From the NCBI GenBank assembly GCA_024138025.1, contig JAMXBD010000693.1:186001-250000 (forward strand): DNA of 64,000 nucleotides. Direction: 5' to 3'. The DNA comes from Combretum micranthum (Eukaryota > Streptophyta > Magnoliopsida > Myrtales > Combretaceae). This document shows positions 1 through 10,759 of the stretch, piece after piece. The number at the start of each line of letters is the position of its first letter. Positions within the stretch are counted from its first letter, which is position 1. The notes under the pieces were generated by a model. The model had not been told where the DNA came from and made no database searches. It saw only the letters and a program-made list of their open reading frames with translations. The translations under genes and the position numbers were made by a program.

Positions 1-720
1 GTTTAATGGTGGTGGTCGTAAGTATGGAGTTAAGAGGGCTGAGCATGTTGGAGCGAATAAGGGTGTTGAAGAGAAAGAGAAGAGTGTTGTAGAAAAGCCT
101 AGTAGTAGTGGTGAGAAGAAAAATGAGAAAGCTATGGAAAAATGGCCTATAGAGTCAAAAGAAGGCTAGAAGCAAACCAATACATATGCCAAACCCATCT
201 TGGGAAAATGTTATCGTTATAACCAGCCAGGGCACTAATCCAATGAGTGACCAAATCGAAGAACTGCTAATATTGTAGAGCGATAAGAGGATGAGGAGAT
301 ATGTTGTGATCCTAATGGGGAGGAAGAATATTATGGGGAGGATTATGAAGACTATAAGCCTTCATATATTATTAGGAGGCTCGTGTTAGCTTCGGAGGAG
401 AAGGAGAATAGTTAACGCCACCAGCCTTTTCGTATGAGGTGCACGATTGGTGGGAGAGTATTTGACCTGATTGTGGATAGTGGAAGTAGTGAAAATATCA
501 TTACTACGTAGGTGGTCAAGCAATTGTAGTCACCATCTAAGAAACACCCCAATCCATACACCATTGGATGGATTAAAGTTGTTGAAAGGATTGAAGTTCA
601 ATAGAGGTGTAAGGTGCCATTTTCCATTGGCAAGTATAGAGATGAGGTCTACTGTGATATAGTAGACATGGATGCTTCTCATCTTCTATTTGTGCGTCCA
701 TGGCAGTTTGATGTTAATGC
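1..720 (+). pseudogene. gag C-terminus and aspartic protease pseudogene
   Basis: Plus-strand reading gives a basic, Gly/Ser/Lys-rich gag tail followed at about 209-252 by a CCHC knuckle with two key residues lost: the second Cys is Tyr (TAT) and the last Cys position is TGA. An acidic Glu/Asp/Tyr-rich linker follows (about 280-370). The retroviral-type protease active site reads VDSGSSENI at about 472-498, preceded by the usual cysteine-containing beta strand. At least seven in-frame stops break the reading from 167 onward (for example TAG at 508-510). The knuckle would bind genomic RNA and the protease would process the polyprotein in a live element. No function is expected now. Confidence 0.8.
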
Positions 721-748
721 CTAACATTCTAGAAAAGAAAACTTATAC

Positions 749-1395
749 ATGCTAGAGAAAGATAGAGTAAGATATACATTACTACTACTTAAAGTAGTGC
801 TACGTTCCAAAGGCTCTAAGCTAGAGGGACGAGCTTTCCTAACCATTGTGCATTCGGAGAAGGAGATAAAAGAGGTTATGAAAGATTCTAAGGAGGTGCA
901 TGCCTTGGTAATAAAGAACCTGTTGAAGGTTGAAGAGGAGGGTAGAGATGACTTTCCAAATGTGGTGAAAGAGGTATTACAAGAGTTCAAGGAGGTAGTT
1001 CCAGATGGCTTACTAAAGGGGTTTCCACCCTTGAGGGATATCTAGCACTAGATTAACCTTGTTCTTAGGGGAAGTCTTCCTAATTTACCACATTATAGGA
1101 TGAGTCCTAGGGAGATAGAGATCTTACAGGAGAAGGTTCAAGAACTATTAGATAAAGGCTTCATTAGAGATAGTATGAGCCCATGTGCTGTGCCAGCACT
1201 ACTTACTCCTAACAAAGATGAGAGTTGGAGGATGTATGTTGATAGCAGGGCTATCAACAAGATCACCATTGGGTATAAATTCCCTATACCCCACATTGAA
1301 GACATGCTTGATAGATTGAGTGGGGCTGTCATCTTTTCCAAAATTGACCTGCGAAGTGGGTATCATCAAATTAGGGTTAGGCTAAGAGATGAGTG
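749..1395 (+). pseudogene. Protease-RT linker and N-terminal reverse transcriptase fragment
   Basis: Two overlapping stretches on the plus strand form the protease-RT linker and the start of the RT domain. Diagnostic Ty3/gypsy wording includes GFPPLRDI near 1019-1042, then two stops replacing glutamines of the usual HQI stretch, then LPHYRMSP at about 1087-1110, [17 protein letters not shown] at 1156-1206, a [12 protein letters not shown] box near 1228-1263 and [13 protein letters not shown] at about 1339-1377. These are RT motifs 1 to the start of motif A (with its catalytic Asp). The catalytic YxDD box is missing because the sequence jumps to integrase at about 1396-1405. Non-functional. 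Confidence 0.9.
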
Positions 1396-1404
1396 GAAGC
1401 CACG

Positions 1405-1793
1405 TTCAAGGCAAAGATTGAGAAAGCCAACACCAAGTACAAAGAGACAGCAGATAAACGAAGGAAGCAACAGCTGTTTGAGGTCAGAGATTAAGTAATG
1501 GTTTTTCTGAGGAAGAAGAGAATTCCCACGGATACCTACAACAAGTTGCAACCAAGGAAGTATGGGCTTTACAAGATTGTTCAAAAGATCAATGACAACG
1601 TTTATGTTGTTCGTCTCCCAATGACTATGGCCATTTCGAGGATATTCAATATTGCAGACTTATATCCATTCCATCCCAATGATATGTCTTTATACTCAAA
1701 CGAGAACTCAAGGTTGAGTTCTTTGCAGGTGGGAGAGAATGATGTAGATGAGATAGCCGACGCGTTTATGAGCAGAGAAGCAGCCAAGAAGTG
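1405..1793 (+). pseudogene. Integrase C-terminal fragment of the Ty3/gypsy element
   Basis: Reading [17 protein letters not shown] from 1412 runs into a stop at 1495-1497 (where a conserved Asp-x-Val-Met-Val strand begins), then [11 protein letters not shown] and YNKLQPRKYGLYKI, KINDNVYVVRLP and FNIADLYPFHP. This is the beta-barrel C-terminal domain of Ty3/gypsy integrase, including the GPY/F-like module (here GLY). A tail of about 40 residues ends at 1791-1793 (TGA). No chromodomain signature is visible. Together with the RT piece it marks an internal deletion, not a processed or reordered element. Confidence 0.85.
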
Positions 1794-1821
1794 ACCCCGG
1801 AGGCACAAGAATGAAGCTGTC

Positions 1822-2640
1822 AACTTTGATGGGAACCAACAAAGCCGGATATAAGATGCCGGCTTAGAGAGATAGGCTGCTTGACATTTCGCCTTTTAAA
1901 CTAGCAGCTTTTACTCCAGCTTTATTTATTCGAGTTATATTCTTTATTGTCATTTTTAGGATTTTGTTATGCATATAAATAGTCCAAAACCCTACCTTAT
2001 GTTTCTTAGAACATTTTTATCAATTTGAAATCCAAGTTTAGAGAATTCTCTCTGAAATTGCAATTGTCTTACAATTATGTGAATTAAGTTCACGTTTGAG
2101 ATTCACTCATCGAGTGTTCTCATTCTATTCACGCTATCTCACTGCATCAATAACCCACTTTTCCTTGTTTTTCCAACTTGTCTTCGGTAACTATAATGAC
2201 ATTTAGAGTTTTACCTTAGTGATGGTAGAGTGATAGGTCACCACTCCCTCCTAAGAGTAAGATCTAAACCTAAAAGGGAAAGGAAGAGCGAAAACAAGGA
2301 AAGTTCTTAGAAATGAGAATTAAGATTTTGTAAAAGAAGCCTTTTTAAGACTAGTGTAACTTACTTTATCTTGTGAGTTTTGCTCCTAAAAGATCCGCCT
2401 TTTATCTTGAGAAAGGTAGAATCTTGCAAAAAAGGTGTTGTTTATTATTTTGCTTGGAATAGGAAAACTGAAAAGAGAAAAGAAAAGGAAGGGGAGGGAG
2501 AGGAGAGAGCGAGAGAGAGAAGATTAGAAGAGTGTATAAGGAAGATATTGATTGGATTTGTCCTACAAGATTTAGATTTTTGAAATGGTTTAAGTGATAT
2601 GGAAAGATTAGACATTTAAGAAAGTTACACAACCCTTGCA
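1822..2640 (+). repeat. Probable 3' LTR of the Ty3/gypsy element (right edge uncertain)
   Basis: About 25 bp after the integrase stop, a TG start (TGATGGGAACC) opens noncoding sequence with a TATA-like ATGCATATAAATAG at 1971-1984. It continues into pyrimidine/purine blocks typical of an LTR leader. No matching 5' LTR lies in the window and no target-site duplication can be tested, so the right edge is an estimate. Two predicted ORFs in it (2380-2583 on plus, 2402-2641 on minus) are low-complexity Lys/Glu or Ser/Pro reading and were not called. Confidence 0.45.
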
Positions 2641-3488
2641 TAATTCACTATTCCTAGGTGGCTACAAGTTGTGAGAACATAATAGGCATGTCATAGTACT
2701 TTATACTAATACATTGAAAATTTGTTTCAAATTGTTCTTCTCTAAATTTGGTGAAAGAGAGAGATGATGAATTTTCAAGGCTTGTGGTTTAGGTAAGTAG
2801 AAAAGGATTTCTTATTTCCCTTGAGTAATATTTTTGAGTTCCTATAATGTACACAAGATGAATGAATTTAATTATCTGTCTGATATTTATGAACTAGAAG
2901 ACAAATTCACTAATGAATCAAGGACAAATACATTATATTGTATGATGTTGCTAAAATACCACTAATAATTCTTGGTGCTCTACATGATTAGAGTTTAGGT
3001 TCTAAATTAGGGTTTTTCAATCTTAAAACCTTATAATAATATTGTCGAGCATGACTTTAGGGTTTTATTTAATATTTTAAGATATTAACATTGTCCCTAT
3101 TTCTATTCTAGGTCTTATTAGATGATTTTTTGGGTTTATGATTTTATTTAAGTTACTTTTTGATATTTATAAGGTCTTATACATACAATGGATCATTATA
3201 GTGTAATCTTTCATGTCACTATAAAGGTTAATCTAAAGTAGAAATTTTCAAGGTTTACAGAAAGTGCATAGTCAAGTGTGTAAGCTCATTCAATGCCTGA
3301 GTACTTGACTGTGTACCTTTTTATGATCTATTTTGTCCATGTATGGGCTACACAACCCCTTGCATGGTCATGCACTTGCTTGTGCACACCAAAACTTCTC
3401 CGAAATAAGCTATTTCTTTTGCAAAAATAATTAAAATCTATTTAATATATTCTTCTAAGAACTTATCTATGCCATAAGATGTTGAAAC
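2641..3488. other. AT-rich spacer, no gene seen
   Basis: Only short ORFs and AT-rich sequence. At 3260-3400 a stretch with repeated GTGTAC/TGCAC/CATGG words resembles the CACGG-rich internal leader of some plant Ty3 elements; it is too decayed to assign. Confidence 0.5.
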
Positions 3489-4561
3489 ACTACAACAAAA
3501 TGAGCCTTTGGCTACATCTAATAAATGTGGCTAAACATTAATTAAACGTGACAAAAGATTTTTGGTCACGTTTTTTCGTGGCCTATAGACGTCGCAAAAA
3601 GTCCGTTGTAGATTTGATAAGTAATATTAAAAATTAAAACGTCGCTAATGTTAGTTTGACAACCAAATACACTTTGTTGGGCCACGTTTATGTGGGTGAT
3701 TGTGCCCTAGGACAATTACTGGATATTGTCATTCATAAACATTTCTATTATATTGTTTGCATGTTTACTTTATAATAGGATCCGTGAATAATTTAATTAT
3801 TCTAAATGTCCCTAGATGCTCATTATTGTGGGAACAATAATGAATTAAATCTAGTATGAGGTTTGACTAATAATCATGGGATGTTTATTTATATAACTCA
3901 TAGGTACATGTTAGAGAACTATGTACTAGACTGACCCGCTTTGAGATTACTACATAGATTAGTGTCATAAGTGATTCTCAAAATAAAATGTCATCGTATC
4001 CTCAGACCTGAAATCATCATGGATTCCAACATGAGGAATATTATGTTTCAACTCAATCAAACATTATCTTTAACCAGATAATTATAAAGCTTGAGATTGG
4101 GCATAATGTAAATCATGTAGAGGAAGTTGAGTGATTAAGATGGGATTTGTCCCTCTCGTTGTGAGAGAGATATCTCTGGGCCCATCAATGAGTGAGACTG
4201 AGAAATGCATGGCCGTGCTCAAATGAATTGATAGCGTAATCAATTTCATTTGTTTTTATCAGTTTACTTAGAAATCGAGAAATGATAAGATTGAACGATA
4301 TAAGGATGACACTATCCATGCCTTATGTTCAATCTAGATATCATGTGACAAAAGGATAATGACATAAGTTATGGATTAGGTAAAAATCGGATCACCGATC
4401 TTCATTTAATTTGGGTAAACATAATGTCTTGCTAGAGGCCACTTTTGTTTTGTTGACTAAAATTGTTTTAAGTCAATTGCCAACATTAAGTGAACCTACA
4501 GGATCACACACAAAAGAACGAGTCAAAAGGATCATAGACTAAATTTAATGTCTTGTAGGAA

Positions 4562-4600
4562 TAATAATTTATTATTATTGCGAGTAATAATAAATTATTA
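4562..4600. repeat. Perfect 16-bp hairpin in the solo LTR U3
   Basis: TAATAATTTATTATTA at 4562-4577 is followed by a 7-nt loop TTGCGAG and the exact reverse complement at 4585-4600. It lies about 95 bp upstream of the LTR TATA box. All pairs are A-T except none in the stem, so the hairpin is long but weak. Confidence 0.8.
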
Positions 4601-4693
4601 CAATGTTATGTGCAAGAATTATATTTTAGGAAATATTATCCCTTATTAGATTAAGGGGCACTACTGTCATTACTCATGTGAGAATGACATTAG

Positions 4694-4701
4694 TATAAAA
4701 G
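4694..4701 (+). promoter_or_regulatory. TATA box of the solo LTR
   Basis: TATAAAAG in the sequence TTAGTATAAAAGGCACATA, a good plant TATA consensus, positioned as expected for a U3/R boundary. Confidence 0.55.
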
Positions 4702-5906
4702 GCACATAAAGAGATCTCTTTAGGGTTAACGACTTGTCTGTCGACATTAGACTGGCAGAGAAAATCTGCAAACCCTAAAGAGTGAAGCACGAAGAGTTGT
4801 GTGTGAAAATCCTAATATCATCTAGAAATGTTCTAGATCACGATAGCACGTGAAGGATCCTTTTGAAGAGTGCTCGTTCGTGTGGATACCGTAGAGGGTA
4901 TTATGATTTTGCGGTACCTACAGATCCGATCTGCAAATTGATTTCAAGTTTCAAGCTTTTAGAGGTACGAAATCAAACTATTTGTTTTTTGTTTTAATCT
5001 AATCAATACACATGGATACTGGGCTAGGGTTTTCTTTTTGAAATCTGTTGCAAAAGATTTGATCTGTATAATTTTAAAACCCTATGGAAACCCAACAGTT
5101 TAAACATGGTCTATTATCATGTTTTTGTCACACTTATATGTGGCTAAATATGACTAATCTCCATCTCGCTAAATGTAAAAGGAGGGAAACTTGTGATTAG
5201 CGATATTTAAACGTGGATAAATATTTTTATTAATAACGTGTAAACGTAAGTAAATTATGTAATTGGCGATGTTTAATCGTTGCCATGCATAGGTTGAATA
5301 AGCTTTATATATGTTTGTTAGACAACAATGGCGATTTATAAACGTGAAAAATCTCATATTTACCACAATTTAAACGTGGCTATTCTAATGCATTGGTGAC
5401 GTCTACATATAGGTATTCAATTAAAATAGTAATTTCTAAATATGGTTGTTATTTTAATTTAGCGATGTTTACACATGGTTGTTCTTGTTAAGAAGAGATT
5501 AATGTTTAACTCGGTTTAATTTGGCAATACATACTAGTTTATTGTGTAATATATGCACAATTAGTAGTGTACACACTTATTTAATCACAATATAATTGAT
5601 ACTTACTATTACTTCTGCACATGAATTTTATGTATGAATAAATATCATTAATACAATTTGGAGCATACAATGCGCTCAATATGTAATAAAAACTAATAAC
5701 ATAAAAATTACTTAATGATCACAATGATCATCCTTACATTAAAGGAAAAAAAAACATAAAACAATATGGTTTAGTGTCCTTAGAAGAAACATAAGCACAA
5801 ACTCCAAATTACATCAACATTAGCATATGTACACTTTATCACATTAATTTCACCCTATTCATGTTAGGTGCTTCGGCCAAAAAACAAAAAACAAAAAACT
5901 AAGTCT

Positions 5907-7266
5907 TTAATTTTCTTCCTCACTATTGTCACCATCATCTCCATGTGATGGATTTGATGAAGTACCTTGTGCACTTGCAGAAGTATTTCCATTTGGATTT
6001 GCTATCACACAATATGTAAATATAATTATTGAATGGTTAAAAAAAAAAACACGAATGAGATAATGAGAAATGATCCATGATAACTAACTTGAACTATTAG
6101 GAAAACTTGATACAAGTTATTCTACAAGTTGAGTTAGTTGAGCAAGCTGTAAATACGATTAAGTAGCAAATTCAATTCAAGAAAATAGGAAAAAATATAG
6201 TCACATGTGGATTTTCCCGGAACCAATCTCATTAGATATGAATAGGAAAAAGGGGAAAATAATATTTCAGTAAGTATTAGGATAAAAATAATTCAAAGAG
6301 ATGAACTTTATATAATCTACCGATTTCGTCTCTTGGAAAAACAAGTTAGTTTGTAACTTATATTTTTCAGTTGCCTAAAAATGAAATTATTTTCACTTCA
6401 ATAGCATTTTTATAATTATTTATTAAATTATTATTATTTTTCCCTTTTCTCGGATTCAATAATCCTATTTACCTATAATATCATAATAATTCCATGCCAT
6501 TTTGACCCAAAACCAAGCTCACAAATGTTTCCCTCATATCAAATTAAAAAAAGAATCATGCATGCACTGAAGACGTCCCATAGGTTGCATACGAAAGATA
6601 TCAACATGAATGGAACAATACTATAATGCAAGTCCATATCGATTTACTCTAGTCTCATCCTTCATCATTTCACCAAGAATTAAGCAAAAGAGTTGCCAAA
6701 ATTTTGGGCAAGCTACAACAATGCAAACATGCATTGAAGTGGGCATAATTTTTTCTAAAACAATCCCCCCAATCATTTCAACAATAATTTGGAGCATCAA
6801 CAAAAGTCAAGGGGGGGAAAAAATCAAATCATCCCCACTAATTTTTCAACATAAAGGAATATAAACTTAAGTTGCACAGCATACTAAAAACATTGTTGCC
6901 AATTTCCTAAGAAACAAAAAGTAAAAAGAGCCGCTAAAACTATGATTTCTGAATCATCTATCTTTTTTCAAGCATAACACCGATCCTTTTAACTTCGAAC
7001 ATGTGTGGATCCTTCTACATTTTTGCACACAAAAGCCTAGACTAAACCACAAATATACCAATAAGGACCCTTAAAAACCGCCCCTATAATCAATCGATAT
7101 AAGATGACCATAGTGGTGGCAGGAAAAGAAATTGCAATATTAAACAAACCATAAAGTTGAATTACCTATTGAGTTTGTTGCTGGTGTAATGTTTTTTCCT
7201 CTTGCAATGCAGCTCTTAACTTCTCCATCTCATTTTTGTCTTCGTGTTGATTTCCCAATAGATGGT
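5907..7266 (-). pseudogene. TNP1/TnpA-like CACTA gene, 3' exons
   Basis: Minus strand. The last exon (6001 to 5907) follows an AG acceptor and encodes a Ser/Asn/Asp/Glu tail ending SEEEN and TAA (5909-5907). A coiled-coil exon ends at a GT donor at 7165-7164 and reads NEMEKLRAALQEEK, then a Gln-rich end with a stop just before the donor. That exon continues upstream beyond the inserted retrotransposon, at 19363 onward. In En/Spm-type elements the second protein binds subterminal repeats and helps transposition and regulation. Between the exons (6002-7164) there is AT-rich intron-like sequence; the overlapping ORFs at 6610-6864 have no coding character. Confidence 0.6.
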
Positions 7267-7270
7267 GGTC
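7266..7270. repeat. Target-site duplication TGGTC, left copy
   Basis: TGGTC at 7266-7270 matches TGGTC at 19358-19362, directly flanking the retrotransposon. It fixes both element ends. Confidence 0.9.
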
Positions 7271-8483
7271 TGTTACGCCCCAACGGGTACACTAAACGTG
7301 ACAGTCCGCCATACTCAATATTAAAGCTTAAGTATGACTACCTTAGCCATTCCCAAAAGTTTTTATATTAAGTGTAAGGCATACTTTCACAACTTTTAGA
7401 GGACCATATATGGAATTATCAAGCTTAAGAAGATATAAATAACACATTGAGAAAAGAGGATTCATAATAATCATTCACTTATATCAATGATCCTTACAAA
7501 TTTAGGGATACTTCCCGTGATTCTTAATCTATTACAAGAATATTTGTACTTTGTCTCTAATACTAAACTTCAACTTAGAATTCTTTTAACTAAAAGAAAT
7601 TACCTGCCCGCAGGGTCCTCCTGGCCTTAACCATAAGTAAGGAAACTGCAAAAGATATCTATTGGGGTATAACCTAATAGGCTTAATGAGAATTATTTCC
7701 ATAAATAACTTCTTGTAATCAAAGTTTCAAACAAGTTAATTAAGCAAACAAATGGGATACAACATACACGTGGGCAAACAAGACATATAGTTTTCCGGGA
7801 ACTATATGTTGAATGGATTTGCACCCTCCATTCGAGGTTTGGTGATACATAACCTCAAATCAAGTAGTTTTAGTTAAAAAAAATTTTAAGCTTGTGAGCT
7901 CTCATCACCAAGCATTCCGAATCTACTTGAAATGACCTTGCTTTCGGATCTTCCGCCAAGTGTTGCTTTCAACATGAGCTTACTATCCTTCTCACCCAAG
8001 GATAATAACCCAAAATGCAATGTGACTCACTTCGTGGTATGCATGAATCCATTTATTTGTAATACCATAACATTATTATTATCAAGTTTAAGGTGATCAT
8101 GGCATTTCATACAAAGCAAGTGTTATACTAGAAACAAGCAATTTAAATCAATTCCGGCTTCGATATTCTTAGGATTCTTTCAAAGAATTATTTTCCACAC
8201 ATAACCATTTGTCTTTTCTTAGCTTCAAGTGTAACTAATTTACAAGCACAACAAGTATAGTATTTAAAGGAAATAAACTCACGATACCATATCGACTATT
8301 CCTCTAAGCGGATGAGTCGTTCACACATTCCACTTAATTGTAATAATCTTTGGGATAAAGGAATCCTTCATCGGGGTCACCTCGCCAAAGAAAATACCTA
8401 CAGTGAGTATTCCTTGATGATTTTCTTGAATTTTGACAAAACAATGTCAAAAAACATTAAAGTTTGTATAAATGAATGTTCCA

Positions 8484-8582
8484 ACTTAAAATGATCATAA
8501 CCTGATCATTTTAACTAAGAATTGCGCATATAATATACCGATTTCTACCTACTCAAAAAGATCTACCCATTTCCAAAATTAT
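8484..8582 (-). repeat. Conserved block in family-A LTRs
   Basis: A stretch around GATCATTTTAACT, ATAATATACCGATTTCTACC and AAAAAGATCTA recurs in all clear family-A LTRs (8484-8582, 17082-17180, 56015-56110, 61978-62075 and, reversed, 50660-50760). It is better kept than neighbouring sequence and lies in R-U5. Function unknown; a leader or packaging element is an inference. Confidence 0.55.
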
Positions 8583-9476
8583 TTTTAATAAACAAGGTCA
8601 TATAGGCTCCAAAACAGTGGTGACAAAATTCACCACGGATTTTCCAACACAAAACAACTTTGGTTCAAGAAATCAAAATTTATTTGATAAGTACTTAGTT
8701 ATCTATATAGTTGAAAAATTCTCGTAGCATGCTCAAGTGTTTTGTTATCCAATTATTTTTTTTGAGTAAAACAACGTCGGTTTGAAGTTTTTAGAAAAAT
8801 ATAGCTTTCAAAAATTATTTTTGTAATTTACTTGAAATGAAATACCTTGTTCCCTTTTGTTTTCTAAAAATGTTTTACGTTGGTTTTATTATTTTTCCTA
8901 AGTAACTTTTTGAAAATAAAATTTTCTATTTTCTAAGTTTTCTACACTAATACTATTTTGGAGTTCTTAGAAAATATGCTATTCTTCATATTTATTTTTC
9001 TTGTACAAATTCCTTTGTTTATTTGTTTACAAAAATCATTATTTGAAAATTCATCATTCTTTCCTCATGTCTTATGTTTTTCATAGAATCATCGATGCAT
9101 AAAAATTTATTTTCTTGATAAAAACAAAGCGGAACAATATGTGACTTCAAAACTTTTTATGGTAAAGTAGTTTCTAAAATTTTAGTGGTTTCTTCTTGTA
9201 ACTTGAAAAGAAATAATTTTATTTTTTTGTTTTCAAACCATAGATAAACTTATTTCTAAATGTAAAAAATCTCCTTTTTGTCAATTTATTTTTAGAACTT
9301 GAAACTTTGGACAACAATTTAAATGAACATGAACTATGAGAAAATAATATCAAGTAAAATAACATAAGTAATTAAGTGAAGTATTGGAGTCTTAGCTTTT
9401 TCAAGGCTCCCGGGATTAAGAAGTAGACTAGTCCCAAAATAAAATAAAATGAAAGAAAGAAAGAAAAACTTGTTTT

Positions 9477-9516
9477 GACTTGATGAGGACAAGTCTAAGA
9501 CTAGAGACTAGTCTTA
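9477..9516 (-). repeat. Double hairpin in the left family-A LTR
   Basis: Two adjacent stem-loops: GACTTG-ATGAGGA-CAAGTC (9477-9495) and TAAGACTAG-AGA-CTAGTCTTA (9496-9516). Both stems are perfect. Equivalent pairs exist at 18078-18117, 62928-62969 and reversed at 49489-49530. Confidence 0.8.
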
Positions 9517-9530
9517 AAATAACAAGGGAT

Positions 9531-9617
9531 AAGTAAATAAATTGCAAGGAATTAATAAATAAATTGCAAAGGAAAGTAAATAAATTGCATTGGATAAAAG
9601 TAAATAAATTGCAAGTG
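9531..9617 (-). repeat. Short direct-repeat array (TAAATAAATTGCAA units)
   Basis: Four copies of about 20 bp around AGTAAATAAATTGCAA lie between the double hairpin and the GAGCTTATATGCTC-like word. The same array occurs at 18132-18217 and in shorter form at 62984-63038. Two predicted minus-strand ORFs through it (9792-9514, 18397-18029) owe their Asn/Leu/Phe/Tyr repeats to this array. Confidence 0.75.
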
Positions 9618-10023
9618 AGATTATATGCTCTAAAGAATATGTGTGTATATATATATATAGATAATAATATTTATATATAGTAGTAATAAAATGAACAAAA
9701 ATAATAACATGAACATAAATAGATTTTTCATGAGCATGAACAATACATGAACATAATGTAGCTTCCATAACTTGTAGTCTATGGAAACTCACACTATGAT
9801 CATGTAAAGTTACATGACATGAAGAAGAAGAAAATAGTATGAAGTGGTTACCTAAAGAAGACTTTGGTAGTAGTATGTGTTTATGGGTTTTTGTTGTAGG
9901 TAGAAGTTGTTGTGGATTTATTTTGAGAGAGTTTTGGGATGGTATTTTGAGAGGTGAATTTGAGAGAGTTTTGGTAGGAATTTTTTGGTAGTGAATGTGT
10001 GAAAGAAGTGAAAGAGGAGGGGG

Positions 10024-10031
10024 GATTTATA
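10024..10031 (-). promoter_or_regulatory. TATA box, left LTR
   Basis: Minus strand TATAAATC. The other LTR has TATAAATACC at the same place, and the plus-oriented solo LTR has TATAAATA at 49002-49009. Confidence 0.6.
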
Positions 10032-10742
10032 GGAAATTGAGGAAGGATTTTTGTATGATTAAAATAAAAGAAAATAAAACAAATTGAGGGAGAGAGGAGG
10101 GGAGGGTGCGCCAGCCATGTGAGGTGAGAGGGGAGAGAGATTTTATTTTATTTTATTTATTTTTGTTAAATAAAAGATGTAATATGTAAGATAAATGTGA
10201 AATAAAGTTATGAGAAAGGTAAAAAGTAAGAATTATAAGTTATGTAGTGTGTAAGAGCAGGTGTAAGAAAATGTAGAGGGAAAAGAATAGTGTAGAATAG
10301 TAATGAATAGTGTAATGTAAAGTAGATATGACTAATAAAGTACCGGTAGTAAGAAAATACCTGTATAATAGCTATATCTGTTATTTTTAGCTACCAAAAA
10401 ATTATGAAATTGATATTTTTTGAAAACCTTATATTTTTATGAGTCTAACGGTGTATTCGGAATATTTTCTATTCCAGGCTCCTGAACACGTTTTTCGAGA
10501 ACTGTGTCTGATCGGGTTCAAAGGACACCGAAATTCGCAAAACTGATGTTTTTATATAACCTATAGTTATTACGAACTATTCTAGCTAATTATTCCAACT
10601 TCGTTTTCTAGGGCCAAGGAAAACGGCAATGCCGGACTTAATCGGTTACGGTAAACTAGGGTTTTGTTGACCTTTAAGGTTCCGGTTGACTTCCAATTTA
10701 GGGTTTTATGCTAAACCGATTCAAAAAATTTAGGGGTTTACA

Positions 10743-10759
10743 ACCTACCCCCCTTAAAG
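10743..10759 (-). other. Polypurine tract of the gag-only element
   Basis: Minus strand CTTTAAGGGGGGTAGGT directly abuts the 3' LTR start TGTAAACC. This is the expected plus-strand primer site. Confidence 0.8.

Larger units (their letters stand above)
1..2640 (+). mobile_element. Decayed Ty3/gypsy (chromovirus-like) LTR retrotransposon, 3' part
   Basis: The window opens inside a plus-strand Ty3/gypsy element. In order it shows a gag tail with a damaged zinc knuckle, an aspartic protease motif, the N-terminal half of reverse transcriptase, then an abrupt jump to the integrase C-terminus, and finally an LTR-like stretch. The RT palm and fingers after about 1395, RNase H and the integrase core are absent, so several kilobases are deleted. 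Many in-frame stops show that it is dead. Gene order protease-RT-integrase places it in Metaviridae; the integrase-tail wording suggests the chromovirus branch (CRM/Reina/Galadriel-like), but the clade is an inference. The left end lies outside the window and the right LTR edge could not be fixed. Confidence 0.85.
3691..5097 (+). mobile_element. Solo LTR, 1,407 bp, with 5-bp TSD GTTTA
   Basis: The element starts TGTGGGTG and ends CCCAACA, imperfect inverted ends with TG...CA. It is flanked by GTTTA at 3686-3690 and 5098-5102. No internal region, PBS or polypurine tract is visible and no second LTR copy exists inside, so it is a solo LTR. Plus-strand orientation is inferred from a TATA box (TATAAAAG, 4694-4701) about 1.0 kb into the element, leaving about 400 bp of R-U5. 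A perfect 16-bp hairpin lies upstream of the TATA box. The superfamily cannot be decided without the internal domain. Confidence 0.85.
3489..5520 (-). repeat. CACTA 3' subterminal repeat region (split by a solo LTR)
   Basis: Outside the inserted LTR (3691-5097) the region is filled with short degenerate words in both orientations: AACGTGAC, AACGTGGC, TTTAAACGTGG, TAGCGATGTTTA, TGGCGATTTATAAACG (for example 3543-3690, 5160-5400, 5458-5475). Such clustered subterminal motifs are where TnpA-like proteins bind in En/Spm. Excising the solo LTR with one TSD copy restores ACGTTTAAACATGG across 3684-5107, another copy of the same motif. This supports both the element call and the insertion boundaries. 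Confidence 0.75.
7271..10742 (-). repeat. 3' LTR of the gag-only element (family A), 3,472 bp
   Basis: On the minus strand it starts TGTAAACCCC (at 10742) and ends GCGTAACA (at 7271), where the other LTR has GCGTGACA. A TATA box lies at 10031-10024, about 710 bp from the U3 start, leaving an R-U5 portion of about 2.75 kb. It carries the double hairpin and the short direct-repeat array described below. Confidence 0.9.

Noticed and set aside
9514..9792. Related minus-strand ORFs in both LTRs (9792-9514, 18397-18029) as a conserved protein
   Set aside because: Similarity follows from LTR identity; the repeated Asn-Leu-Phe pattern comes from the short direct-repeat array, and lengths differ between copies.
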